Part shown: positions 12,427-25,500 of the stretch, one piece after another
Numbering within the stretch: the stretch's first letter is position 1
Layout of the letters: each line of letters begins with the position of its first letter
From: Argopecten irradians
Taxonomy: Eukaryota; Mollusca; Bivalvia; Pectinida; Pectinidae
NCBI RefSeq assembly: GCF_041381155.1
Contig: NC_091134.1
Span: 6,128,255-6,192,254, forward strand
DNA length: 64,000 nt
Direction: 5' to 3'
Notes under the pieces: generated by a model
The model's database searches: none
What the model was told of the DNA's origin: nothing
What the model saw: the letters and a program-made list of their open reading frames with translations, nothing else
Made by a program: the position numbers and the translations under genes

Positions 12427-13542
12427 ACAAGAGATCACAGAGGGATCTGCGCGCCCACCAAAGAATGATCTATGTCTGACAATGTAAAGAGGGATCTTTT
12501 CTCTGCTTTTCAAACTTTATCAAACATACTTCATATAAAATTTGAGACAGATCACTTCAGTACTTTCTGAGAAATAGCGGTAACAATCTCCAACTATCAA
12601 AATACAAGATGATGGCCTGTCGGCCATCTTGCTCACCGTTCAGTCCCAAAGTGCAATATGCAAAACTAAGGCCCTAGGGGAACCTAGATATGAAATTGGA
12701 GACAGATCTCTTCAGCACTTTCTGAGAAATAGTGGTAACAAACAACTTCAACAATCAAAATCCAAGATTGCGGCCTGTTGGCCATCTTGTTAACCGATCG
12801 GTTCCAAAACGCAATATGCTTAACTAGGGGAACCTACAAATGAAGTTTGAGACAGATCCCTTCAGTATTTTTTGAGAAATAGGGATAACAAACTTTAACT
12901 ATCAAAATCCAAGATGGCTGCTTGGCGGCCATCTTTTTGACCAATCAGTCTCAAATCGCAATATGAACAACTATGGTCCAAGGGGAACCTGGATATGAAA
13001 TTTGAGGGAGATCCCTTCAGCATTTTCTGAGAAATAGAAGTAACAAACTTCAACTATCAAAATCCAAGATGGCAGCCTGTCGGCCATCTTGTTGACCGAT
13101 CTGTCCCAAATTGTAAAATGCACAACTAGGGACCCTCGGGGAATCTATATATGAAATTTGAGAATGATCCCTTCAGTACTTTCTGAGAAATAGGGATAAC
13201 AAACTTTAATTATCAAATCCAAGATGGCTGACTGGCGGCCATCTTTTTGACCGATCGGTCCCAAAACGCAAAATGCACAACTAGGGTCCTAGGTGACTCT
13301 ACATATGAATTTTGAGAATGATCCCTTCTGTACTTTCATGAGAAATAGCTATAATTAACTTTAACTATCAAAATCCAAGATGGTCCCAAAATGCAATATG
13401 TAGAACTAGGGCCCTACGGGACTTTACATATGAATTTTGAGAATGATCCCTTCAGTGCTTTCTGAGAAATAGAGATATAAAGAAAAGGACCACAGGCGAA
13501 AAGCGATTTGAATAGCCCACCCATCTGATGATGGTGAGCTAA
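12427..13542. mobile_element. Tandem-core element (ACAAGAGATCACAGAGGGATC...GGTGAGCTAA)
   Basis: The element opens with ACAAGAGATCACAGAGG and ends in GGTGAGCTAA. The core is about five units of about 180 bp. Each unit holds a CAAAATCCAAGATGGC motif followed by an inverted GGCCATCTTG, and a conserved CCCTTCAGTACTTTCTGAG box. The terminal boxes match those of the ACAAGAGGCCC elements in this window, so it looks like a further subfamily. Confidence 0.65.
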
Positions 13543-14079
13543 AATTTAGATACAAAGTGTTTGTAGATCTCAATAGAATTCAATTATCAAAATCCAAGAT
13601 GGCAGCCAAGTTATTAGGCCTACAATATGGATACGCACAAAAGGAGCCTCCATATAGAATATAAGATCCCTTCAACGAGACTGTGTCTCAGGTGGCTAAC
13701 ATTAACATTTTATCATTTTGAACTGGAGTACCTACATCTCTCAAACTATTCCACATCTGACAGCTAAATGTGTTTGACCTTTTAAGCATTTTTATTGGTG
13801 TTACAGAGACATTTGTGACACAATCATTGACATTTCACTAAACTATATTCAGCAGTCGTGTAATTGATGATCATGTTTCAAAACTACAAATGGATGGGAA
13901 ATAATTATTTTATTTTCATTCAGTCAAACCTAAACTGATATATAAGTATAAGTGATGGATTTTGAACTAGATTATGATACCATCATGCTGCCATCATCTG
14001 ACAACTGTTAAAAAAAAAGAAAAAAAAAGCACCAAATGAAATAAACACAACATCTCATCTTATTTTGCTCCAAATGAGG

Positions 14080-14400
14080 TGTCCCTTGTAGTAGCTGGTG
14101 AATACATGAGATGCTAGCAATCCAATATGAGTCCTGTTCAATTTATGGAAATAGCCAAGGTAACCAATTTGGCTGCACCCCTTAGGTCCCCAGGGAAGTC
14201 AGCCCTAACATTTGTACAATTTTGAATTCCCGACTCATAGAGATGCTACCAATGTAATTTGAGTGCTATCTAACAATGCTTAGTTTCGGAGAAGACATTG
14301 TTTATGATTTTATGGAAATAGCCAGATTGACCCATTTCAGCCTCTCCCCTCAGGCCCTCCATGGGGGAGGGGGGGGTGAATTTTGTATTCCTAACCCATA
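14080..14400. repeat. Fragment of the 17938-type tandem-core repeat
   Basis: About two and a half diverged units are present. They contain GTCAGCCCTAACATTTGTAC, ATGCTACCAATG and GCTTAGTTTCGGAGAAGA boxes, the same order as in the units at 18150-19040. No termini remain on the left. The part from 13543 to 14079 shows nothing recognisable. Confidence 0.55.
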
Positions 14401-15660
14401 ACAAGAGGCTCATGGGCCTTAACCGTCACCTGAGTTCGGATACAGAATGAAGCAAAGACATATAAACACTATATATTGGCCCATCTCGCCCTTTAAGTCA
14501 GTCAGTTATTCTATAAATTTGCTTTTTAATCTATGAAGATTATTTGGTGCCATCAAATCTGTGAATTCAGTAGAAAGATTTTTGAAATTTTAGCCATTTT
14601 GACCCATTTTAGCCCCACCCCTATATGGCCCCTGGGCATCAGCCACGACCAATATGGATATGATGTTAAAATGCTATTTCAGGTTAATAATTCTAACTCA
14701 ATTTGACTAATTTCCTATGAAAACTATAAGCAAATAATGTTCATAAATGTGTTTTCTTATATAAACTATTATAGTAAACTTGACCCCCTCCCCAGGGAGA
14801 AACTTGAGACCCCAGGGTCATATAATTCACAATTTTTGTAAATGACCTTATGAACTTCATCTATGAAAAGAATTTGATTCTACCTGTTACAGAATTTCAG
14901 AAGAAGATTTTTGAAGTTTTAGCTAATTTGACACCTTTTGGCCCCGCCCCTAAGGCCCCTTGGGGTCAGTCATGGAAAATTTGTTAATAGGATTCAATGG
15001 CCATTTCATAAGGATAATTCTGACGTTTAACTAATTTCCTATTACAAATGACCAAATAATGCTCAAAGATGTGTTTTCACAATCTAAACTATAGTAAACT
15101 TAACCCCCTCCCCAGAGGAAAACCCGAGACCCCAGGGTCATATATAATTCACAATTGTAAGAGATCCTTGAGACCTTTATATCCATGAAGAGTATTTGAT
15201 TCTACCACATCTGTGAGTGGGGAAGAAGATTTTTGAAATTTTAGTTAATTTTACCCCTTTTGGCTCCTCCCACAGCACCCTGAGGGCTGGGTGTTTTGAT
15301 TGGCCTGATGCCTTAGAAGGTTTGTGCAAAATTTCATTGAAATTGCTTCAGCGGTTTGGAGAAGACGTCAAAAATGCAAACTGTTTATCTTTGCACGATG
15401 GACCGCGACAGCCCCACCATTTCTATAATATTGTATTCCTAACCCATAAAAATGCAACCAGTGCATGATATGAGTGCTATCCAATATGTTTTGTTTCAGA
15501 GAGGAAGACATTTATATGGAAATATCCTAATTGACCCATTTTAGCCCCAAAGTGAGTAAGCTTGACCATCAATACAACTTTAAGTCACCACTCCATAAAA
15601 TTATTACCAGTCAAATTTTGTTAAGTGGTTATGAAGAAGAAGTCAATTATTGACGGACAG
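14401..15660. mobile_element. Tandem-core element, ACAAGAGGCTC type, right end lost
   Basis: It begins ACAAGAGGCTCATGGGCC with CCGTCACCTGA. The core holds three to four diverged units of about 300 bp with GACCCCAGGGTCATAT and GAAGAAGATTTTTGAA boxes. A GACGGACAG remnant near 15650 marks the usual pre-terminal zone, but no GGTGAGCTAA end follows. The copy appears truncated. Confidence 0.55.
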
Positions 15661-16110
15661 ATGTCTGGCGCCACTGTGTCTCATTCACCACAAGTCCTGA
15701 AAAGACTTGAGCCTATTTTATCCCTGTGGCCTTAAGCTTGAGCCTATTTTATTCCTGTGGCCTTGAATGAAGGTCAAGGTCATTCATTGAACAATGTTGG
15801 AAGCCCATCATCTGAGCATGCTACACATCCCAAAAATATCAGGACTATAGGCCAACTAATCATTGTCAAGATCTTATTTTATTAGTTTGGCTTATTTGGA
15901 CTATGTGACCTGTAATGTAGGTCAAGGTCATTCACTCAAACAAATATGGAAGTCCTTCATCCAAACATGTTATAGATGTAATATCAGATCTATGGATTTC
16001 TTAATTTTGGATAAGACGTTGTTGAAAGAGAAAAGTTTACAAAAGATGGCTTGACAACACATTACAACATACCGGGTAAGTTCACTTGCTGTTTGGCTGG
16101 TGAGCTACCA
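15661..16110. repeat. Degenerate copy of the 146-bp GACCTTGAATGAAGGTCA repeat
   Basis: Two to three diverged units carry GAAGGTCAAGGTCATTCA and GTAGGTCAAGGTCATTCA. They match the units at 2940-4379 and 29239-31676. A GGTGAGCTA box lies at about 16099-16107. No intact element remains. Confidence 0.5.
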
Positions 16111-16593
16111 ATGATGAGTTATCAAAAACTCATCATAATTATACTCAATGAAAAAACATCTGGTGATATATCACAATTTATGCTTATAAAACTGTGTGTA
16201 TTTGTATTAATCATGAGAATCCCTTCCCCTATACAAACGGCTACAGTTCTCTATGGAGGTAGGGGCATTACACATCAAAGAATTTAGCTTGCTCACCATA
16301 GCTTAAATCAATCATTAACATTTATTTTTAATATTTCCAGATCCTAGATGACTATATATCAGTTTCTACTCTATGATGCTTTGTTAATTACCCATGTAAA
16401 ATACCAAAGGCGTCCTGGTTAACAATGAAGGCAAATAAAACCATGATTCAATATTCATGTTTCACAATAAATAAAGATGCAGATCTTCTCTAGATCAAAT
16501 TATTTGCCATTTCTGTATCTGATGTCTTTTGCTCTATTTTTACCATCCTGGTATCACAGATCCAGCATGACCAAATACTCCAATGGCCTGATG

Positions 16594-19500
16594 TTAACTC
16601 ATCTTGGCTTTGGCGGGTGATGGAGACAGGAAGTTGTCCATCGCTGTATCAGTGCCCAGAAACTTGTAAATCGGTAGTAAAATACTCTGTGGGAAAATTC
16701 TGTAATAAACAGAGAGATACAAAATAATAGCAAGATATTTCCTTATATGTACATGGCCATTACAATATACTTTAAGGTTATTTCCCTGTTAATGTGTGTG
16801 GCCCACTGTTGACTGAAATATCTGACAAATATTTGTATGAAGAATCATATGTGAGATTGATAATTTGTACAATTACATGTATTTGTAAATTGTAATTTTG
16901 AAGTTGCTGAAATTGGGGTCAATCATTCAGCAAAATGCTTGTTGCTGATTTGAATGTTGATGAGTAATTGCTATATATCTGATGATCCAGTCATACTGAG
17001 GTACATATTTGACCTTTGTGTGCCAGGACTGACCTCTGGGCTACAATGATAAGGTACATGATCCTAGGCATTATGATGAATGATGTATTTGTAAGGATGG
17101 CTCGAACAGTCCGTTCGGCGACATACTTCTCAGATAAGGCAGGAATTAGTCGAGGAAATCTGTAAAGAAATCAGATTTGTTATTATAATGACAATGCCAT
17201 ATACATTGTAGAACCTCAAAATATAGACCACCCACTATTTTCCTGGTTTTGGTAGAGAAAACATATCATTTTTCATTGATGCAGTGTCTTTAAGAAGACC
17301 CCTTTTACTCAGCCCTCTGGGTGGTGCTAATAGAGGGATCTTATTGAAGGTAATTAAATCTATAAGGTTTATAAATCTTACCTCAGCTGTAGTGATGAGA
17401 ACATGTCATTGGTCACTAAGTATGGATGAATCGTGGAGATAAAAATGCCCGAGTACTCCTCCACCTCCCAGTATAGAGACTCGGACAGTCCGGCTGTAGA
17501 AAACTTCGAGCTGCAGTAGTCGGAGAGACCCGCCATACTTATCATACTTAACACCGAGCTCATTGTCACGATGTGACCCCTACAAAGGTCAATCATATCA
17601 GGTAGGAATGCCTTCAGTGTCTGAAATACAAAGCATTAATTATATAGGGGTGTACAAAATTCCACTAGTGTGAGATTCTGCTTTCTCAATAATCACAATA
17701 GCAATCTGATTAAAACCAGATCTTCAATACGCTTACGCTATGAAAGTGTATTTAAGATCTGGTTTTAATCATATTGGTCACAATAGATATCTGTAATTTA
17801 CCTGTATGAAATGGCTATGTAAGCTACACAAGACTTTTACATGTTCTCAAAAATAATTAAATTGTACAACATAACTAACAATATGCCAGGACTTACTGAC
17901 AGCATGACAAAAATACAAAGATGTCACATTGATAATAACAAGAGGCCCAGAGGGCCTGTATCGCTCACCTGGTTTTTTGTTAGTAATTATCACAAGACTC
18001 TGACAATTAGAAAAATAAGCAAAATTGACTCCCAAAGTTTAATTTTGAATCACAACCATACAATGATGCTATTGATACCATACAAATATGCTATCCAATA
18101 CATAGGTTCAGAGACAAAGTAATTTATATGAAAGTAGTAGCCTAATTGACCTTTTTGACCTCGCATCTATTGCCGTCTAAGGCCCCTGGGGTCAGCCCTA
18201 TCATTTGTACAATTTCAAATCCCAACCCTATGAGGATGCTACCATTGCATTATAAGTGCTCTTCCATTCTTAGTTGCAGAGAAGAAGTCGTTTATATGGA
18301 AATAGCTAAATTAACCCCTTTTAATTGACCCCACCCTTCAGGCCCCCAGGAGGTCAGCCCCATCATTTGCAAAATTTTGAATCCAAACCCTATAAGGATG
18401 TAACCATTGCATTATGAGCGTAATCCCATGTTAAGTTGCAGAGAAAAAGTCATTTATATGGAAATTGACCACTTTTGACCCCGCCCCTCAGGCCCCCGGG
18501 GGTCAGCCCTATCATTTGCACAATTTGGAATTCCCACCCTATAAGGATGCTACCATTGCATTATGGGTGCTATACCATGCTTAGTTGCAGAGAAGAAGTC
18601 ATTTATATGGAAAAAGCCAAATTGACCCCTTTTGACCCCGCCCTCAAGCCGGGGGTGGGGGGGAGGGGGGGTCGGGGGTCAGCTCTATTATTTGCACAAT
18701 TTTGAATCCCCACCCTATAAGGATGCTACCATTGCATTATGGGTGCTATACCATGCTTAGTTTCAGAGAAGAAGTCGTTTATATGGAAATAGCCAAATTG
18801 GCCCCTTTTGACCCCGCCCCTCAGGCCCCCGGGAGGTCAGCCCCATCATTTGTACAATTTTGAATCCCCACCCTATAAGGATGCTACCATTGCATTATGG
18901 GTGCTATCCCATGCTTGGTTTCAGAGAAGAAGTCGTTTATATGGAAATAGCCAAATTGACCCCTTTTAGCCCCGCCCCTCAGGCCCCCGGGGGATCAGCC
19001 CCATCATTTGTACAATTTTCAGTTAGTAGCCCATAAGGATGCTACCAGTCAAATTTTGTTGAAATCCGACTAGCGGTTATGGAGAAGAAGTCGATTGTTG
19101 ACGGACGCCGGACGCCGGATGCTGCGGTATCCCATAAGCTCACCTCGGTCCTTCGGACCAGGTGAGCTAATAATAATTAGGGATTTCCATTTAGGATGGA
19201 AATCCCTATTGTTATTGTTCTGTTTTTTCTTCTTATTATTAGGGATTTCCATTGAGGATGGAAATCCCTATTGTTATTGTTCTGTTTTTTCTTCTTATTC
19301 TTATTTTTCTTTTTTTTTCTTATTTCCACAAATCTTGTTAGCAGGATATCTCAGGAACGGAATAAGGTACGACGCTCAACTTTTGACATGTTATGAATGT
19401 ACATAAGATCTGGAAATGTACGTTCGATTTTTTACAAAAATGTTCAAGGTCAAGGTCACAGACGTAAAAAACAATTTTTTGGAACGAAGTTTAAACGCTC

Positions 19501-22500
19501 ATAACTTCATTACCGTACGCTGTACATCGTTCACGTTTTGTTATTCAGACAGATCGTGACATTGCGCGTGCTTTTCCCATGCCATGTTATCAGAGATTAT
19601 GTCAAGGTCAAGAGTTCGCTACGGGGTCAAACAAAGGTCAAAAACGAAATTTACCACAGAAAAAATTTGAAAGTTGAATATGAAAGGTCATGCCCTCAGA
19701 AATATATAATGACAAGTTTTAAGGTCATGAGATCCAAAATGGCGGAGATATAGGCCTTTGAAAAAAGGCTATTTTGGCGTTTTCCCGCCAAAAATTTTAA
19801 AGGTTTCAGCGCCTTTAATACTTAACATACATGCTTGAATTTTTGTATAGATATAGCATGGACGAATGTCTACAGAACTTATTCCTTTTTATTGACCTTG
19901 ACATTCATTCAAGGTCACAGGATTCAAAAAGCTTTAAATCTTTAAACGACTTCTTCTTTATAAATAAGAGGTGTAGAGCGCTGAAATTTGGACACGTTAT
20001 GTACGTACATGAGTGCTTGAAATGTGCGCTCGATTTTGGAGGATAACGTTCAAGGTCAAGGTCACAGACGTAAAAAACTGCTTTTTTCGAACGAACTTTA
20101 AACGCTCATAATTTCATAACCGTACGCTACACAACATGTACGTTTCATTCTCCATGTAGATCACGATAATTCACGTTTTTTTCTCATTACATGTTATCAG
20201 AAATTATGTCAAGGTCACGAGTTCACTAGGGGATTAAAAGAGGTCAAACAAAGGTCAAAAATGAACTTTACCATAGAAATGTTTCGAAGGGCGCATATGA
20301 AAGAGCATGTTCTCAGGCACATAAAATGACCAAATTCAAGGTCATATGATCCAAAATGGCGGAGATATAGGACATCAAAAATCGAAATTTTAGTTTATAT
20401 TTGCCCCTGCCCGAGACGTTTCAGCGCCTTAATACCTGTATGTACGGTGTTGATTTTTCATACCGCTATTGTATGAACTTTTGTTTTGAAAACAAATGAG
20501 TTGCAAGGGGTTATATAGAAAAATGGCGGAAATATAGCTCTCCAAATATGGCAATTTGTGTCATTTCCTTATTTTTGTCCCGTAATTTCTGAGCTCGTAG
20601 CACCTTTATCATTTATTGTAAGGTGTTGATTGTTTGTAAATATAGACATTGGCACATTCTCTGTACAGACTTTTAATTTCAAAGTCATGAATTTGAAAAT
20701 GGCGGAAATATAGCCCTCTGAATATGGCATTTCGTTCACTTTTTAACGTAAATTTTACCGTAATTTTTGAAATTTCAAAGAGAAATGTTTTGAATAGGAT
20801 GTGAAAGAGCATGCTCTAAGACACATAAAATGACCAATTTCAAGGTCATAAGATTCAAAATGGCGGAGATATAGGACATCAAAAATCGAAATTTTAGTTT
20901 ATATTTGTCCCTGCCCGAGACGTTTCAGCGCCTTAATACCTGTATGTACAGTGTTGATTTTTCATACCTATGTTGTATTAACTTTTGTCTTCACAAGTTA
21001 TTTATTTTTAAGGGGTTACATAGAAAAATGGCGGAAATATAGCTCTCCAAATATGGCAATTTGTTTCTTTTTCTTATTTTTGTCCGTTATTTGTGAGCTC
21101 GTAGGGCCTTTATCATCTCATTTAGAGTGTTGATTTTTTGTAAATGTAAGCTTTAGCCTATTGTCTGTACAGGTTTTTAATTTCAAAGACATGAATTTGA
21201 AAATGGCGGAAATATAGACCTCCGAATATGGCGTTTCGTTCATTTTTTAACGTAAATTTTAGGGTAATTCATGAAAATTCAAAGGTGAAATGTTTTGAAT
21301 CGGATGTGAAAGATCATGCTTTCAGACACATAAAATGACCAAGTTCAAGGTCATATGATTCAAAATGGCGGAGATATAGGACATCGAAAATCGAAATTTT
21401 AGTTTTTATTTGTCCTTGCACGAGACGTTTCAGCGCCTTTAAACCTGTATGTACAGTGTTGATTTTTCATACCTGTGTTGTATGAACTTTTGTCTTCAAA
21501 AGTTATTTATTTTTAAGGGGTTATATAGAAAAATGGCGGAAATATAGCTCTCCAAATATGGCAATTTGTTTCATTTTCTTATTTTTTTCCGTTATTTGTG
21601 AGCTCGTAGGGCCTTTATCATCTCATGTTGAGTGTTGAATTTTTGTAAATGTAAGCTTTAGCCTATTGTCTGTACAGGTTTTTAATTTCAAAGACATGAA
21701 TTTGAAAATGGCGGAAATATAGACCTCCGAATATGGCGTTTCGTTCATTTTTTAACGTAAATTTTAGGGTAATTCATGAAAATTCAAAGGTGAAATGTTT
21801 TGAATCGGATGTGAAAGATCATGCTTTCAGACACATAAAATGACCAATTTCAATGTCATATGATTCAAAATGGCGGAGGTATAGAACTTTCAGCGATTTT
21901 GAGTTGTGATTACATGATGTGGCATGTGGCCAAAGGGAGATAATCGGTATCTAATACTAAAACTCTAATCGTACGTGTTATTCCGCATTGGTCCAAGATC
22001 TTCATAAGATAAGGAGAATTTTTGCACTTTTAAAAAACCTGAAATTCTAATGTTTTTACCTATTCATTATCAAAATTGATATTTTGAACCTAAATCTCAA
22101 TCTGAATTTCCAAATTCATATCATGGTTATCAAGGAATAATTACATGTCAGAAAACATTTTTAATTTTGAAATTCATAATTAGCCAGCCAATCAGCGGCT
22201 GGGTTAAAATTCTGTCCTGGGCTCAATCTTCGGTACACAAGGGCCGTTTCGAATGTATTTTTACATTTAGTTTTCAATACTTTTCGGGATGTTTTAAGTG
22301 CTACTGTAATAGGGAGGGTTTTCCACAAGAGACCAGGAGGGGCGATCCGACTGTATCTCCCGTTATATGTATAAGTCCCAAATCGTGATCGTATAGTATT
22401 TTTAGTATACAACAGAGTCCACAGTCGTCACAAATCCTCTACGGATCCTGTTTCCTCCACAGGTTACAGGCCTGTATCTCAACAGGTTCGATCTCTAGGA

Positions 22501-25500
22501 TGTAGCGGAAGCACTGACACTAATCCAATAACTCAACTAGGTAAATACAGGTACAAATAACTATTTATTATATAAAAGACAAGTAGATTAAGTATTACAT
22601 AGAAGATTCACAATAGTGCCCGTTAAGACAGATAACAATAAGAGATATAAGTGCCGAAGCAGTTACAATGTATCCAAGATTAACTATAGCCAAACTTTAG
22701 GCCTAATTAGCTCAGTCCTGTGTGATTACCACGTTCCCTAAACAAAGCCTAACACCCTACGGAGCCAACTAGCTCTGCTCCCTACCTATTCCCTAAGTCA
22801 AGACCAAAGCTTCCTTAGAAGCAGCCCCTTTTATAACAACTCATCAACCCAGTACCCCAAAGTGACCACTGATTGGTCAATGTCCGGATGTCCGGACAGA
22901 GCACCATATTTAGGTGAAACCGCTGCTACAACAACCCACCTACACACTAAATATAACTTCCGCTTAAAACAGACAAGACTCAACTGACTGATAAACACCT
23001 CCCAAGTGTACCACACGTGTACTCCGGCCAGCGGTCATCATCGGGGTGATCATGAGGACAACTAGGTTGATGAATGTGACTGCTAAACAGCAAACACACC
23101 CTAGATAAGACCTGTTCTCACGGTGTTCCCCTGAATTTGGGTCAAATATACATAAACAGATCACTGAAGTGAAGACTTAGAAGAGTGCAATAACAAATAT
23201 ACATACTGTAGAAATAAATGCAACAATGATAGAAACCCGTTCTATCACACTACATATACACGTATATATGAACAATGTACACGTGTTTGCCTAAATACAC
23301 GTACATGTGTAACTACACCGCATACATGGGAGGCCGTCCTTACGTGACCCTAGCTGTTAATAGGACGTACATTTGAACAAACAAACAATAAAAGTAATGC
23401 ACAAACACAATAACTGACAGGTTTAAAAACCTTTTATGTGTGTGGCAGAGCCGTCACCTGTGACACCGGATGTTCAAACACAACCGGTGCTATTTTGAGA
23501 AACTACCCGGCCGTTTTGAGATCACAGAACCAAATAAATTCCCATAGAGGACCGTGTTAACGTTTGCTACTATTCAGGTTAAATGAAGTTATCAAAATTC
23601 GTTACAAATTTTACATCTACATGTATTGCCCGACCCACACATAAACCATTAACTGGTGTACCCTGAATATTCACCTCTCTATGAAATCTTGATTCCCCTA
23701 AATCTGTTTTTCAGTTGGACTAGATTACTTTCGTAAGAAACGCTGTCTGAATAATATTGAGTGAGATCGCCCGTTCGTTCAAGCAATCGTCTGTTCGCTA
23801 ACATTACTTATATCATTACATAGGTGGAAATCCCGTGTTTTGATCGCGATCAAATCTAGTTTTTCTTTCTTTTTCTTATTTCCACAAATCTTGTTCGCAG
23901 GATATCTCAGGAACGAAATAAGGTACGACGCTCAACTTTGGACACGTTATGAATGTACATAAGATCTTGAAATGTACGTTCGATTTTTTACAAAAATGTT
24001 CAAGGTCAAGGTCACAGACGTAAAAAACAATTTTTTGGAACGAAGTTTAAGCGCTCATAACTTCATTACCGTACGGTGTACATCGTTCACGTTTTGTTAT
24101 TCAGATAGATCTTGACATTGCGCGTGCTTTTCCCATGCCATGTTATCAGAGATTATGTCAAGGTCAAGAGTTCGCTACGGGGTCAAACAAAGGTCAAAAA
24201 CGAAATTCAACACAGAAAAGTTTTGAAAGTTGGATATGAAAGGGCATGCCCTCAGAAATATATAATGACACGTTTTAAGGTCATGAAATCCAAAATGGCG
24301 GAGATATAGGCCTTTGAAAAAAGGCTATTTTGGCGTTTTCCCGCCAAAAATTTTTAAGGTTTCAGCGCCTTTAATACTTAACACACATGCTTGATTTTTT
24401 GTATAGACATAGCATGGACGAATGTCTACAGAACTTATGCTGTTTTATTGACCTTGACATTCATTCAAGGTCACAGGGTTCAAAAAGCTTTAAATCTTTA
24501 AACGACTTCTTCGTAATAAATAAGAGGTGTAGAGCGCTGAAATTTGGAGACGTTATGTACGTACATGAGTTCTTAAAATGTACTCTCGATTTTGGAGGAT
24601 AACGTTCAAGGTCAAGGTCACAGACGTAAAACACTGCTTTTTTCGAACGAACTTTAAACGCTCATAATTTCATAACCGTACGCTACATAACATGTACGTT
24701 TCATTCTCCATGTAGATCACGATAATTCACGTTTTTTTCTCATTACATGTTATCAGAAATTATGTCAAGGTCACGAGTTCACTAGGGGGTCAAATGAGGT
24801 CAAACAAAGGTCAAAAATGAACTTTACCATAGAAATGTTTCGAAGGGCGCATATGAAAGAGCATGTTCTCAGGCACATAAAATGACCAAATTCAAGGTCA
24901 TATGATCCAAAATGGCGGAGATATAGGACATCAAAAATCGAAATTTTAGTTTATATTTGCCCCTGCCCGAGACGTTTCAGCGCCTTAATACCTGTATGTA
25001 CAGTGTTGATTTTTCATACCTATGTTGTATTAACTTTTGTCTTCACAAGTTATTTATTTTTAAGGGGTTATATAGAAAAATGGCGGAAATATAGCTCTCC
25101 AAATATGGCAATTTGTTTCTTTTTCTTATTTTTGTCCGTTATTTGTGAGCTCGTAGGGCCTTTATCATCTCATTTAGAGTGTTGATTTTTTGTAAATGTA
25201 AGCTTTAGCCTATTGTCTGTACAGGTTTTTAATTTCAAAGACATGAATTTGAAAATGGCGGAAATATAGACCTCCGAATATGGCGTTTCGTTCATTTTTT
25301 AACGTAAATTTTAGGGTAATTCATGAAAATTCAAAGGTGAAATGTTTTGAATTGGATGTGAAAGATCATGCTTTCAGACACATAAAATGACCAATTTCAA
25401 GGTCATAAGATTCAAAATGGCGGAGATATAGGACATCGAAAATCGAAATTTTAGTTTTTATTTGTCCTTGCACGAGACGTTTCAGCGCCTTTAAACCTGT

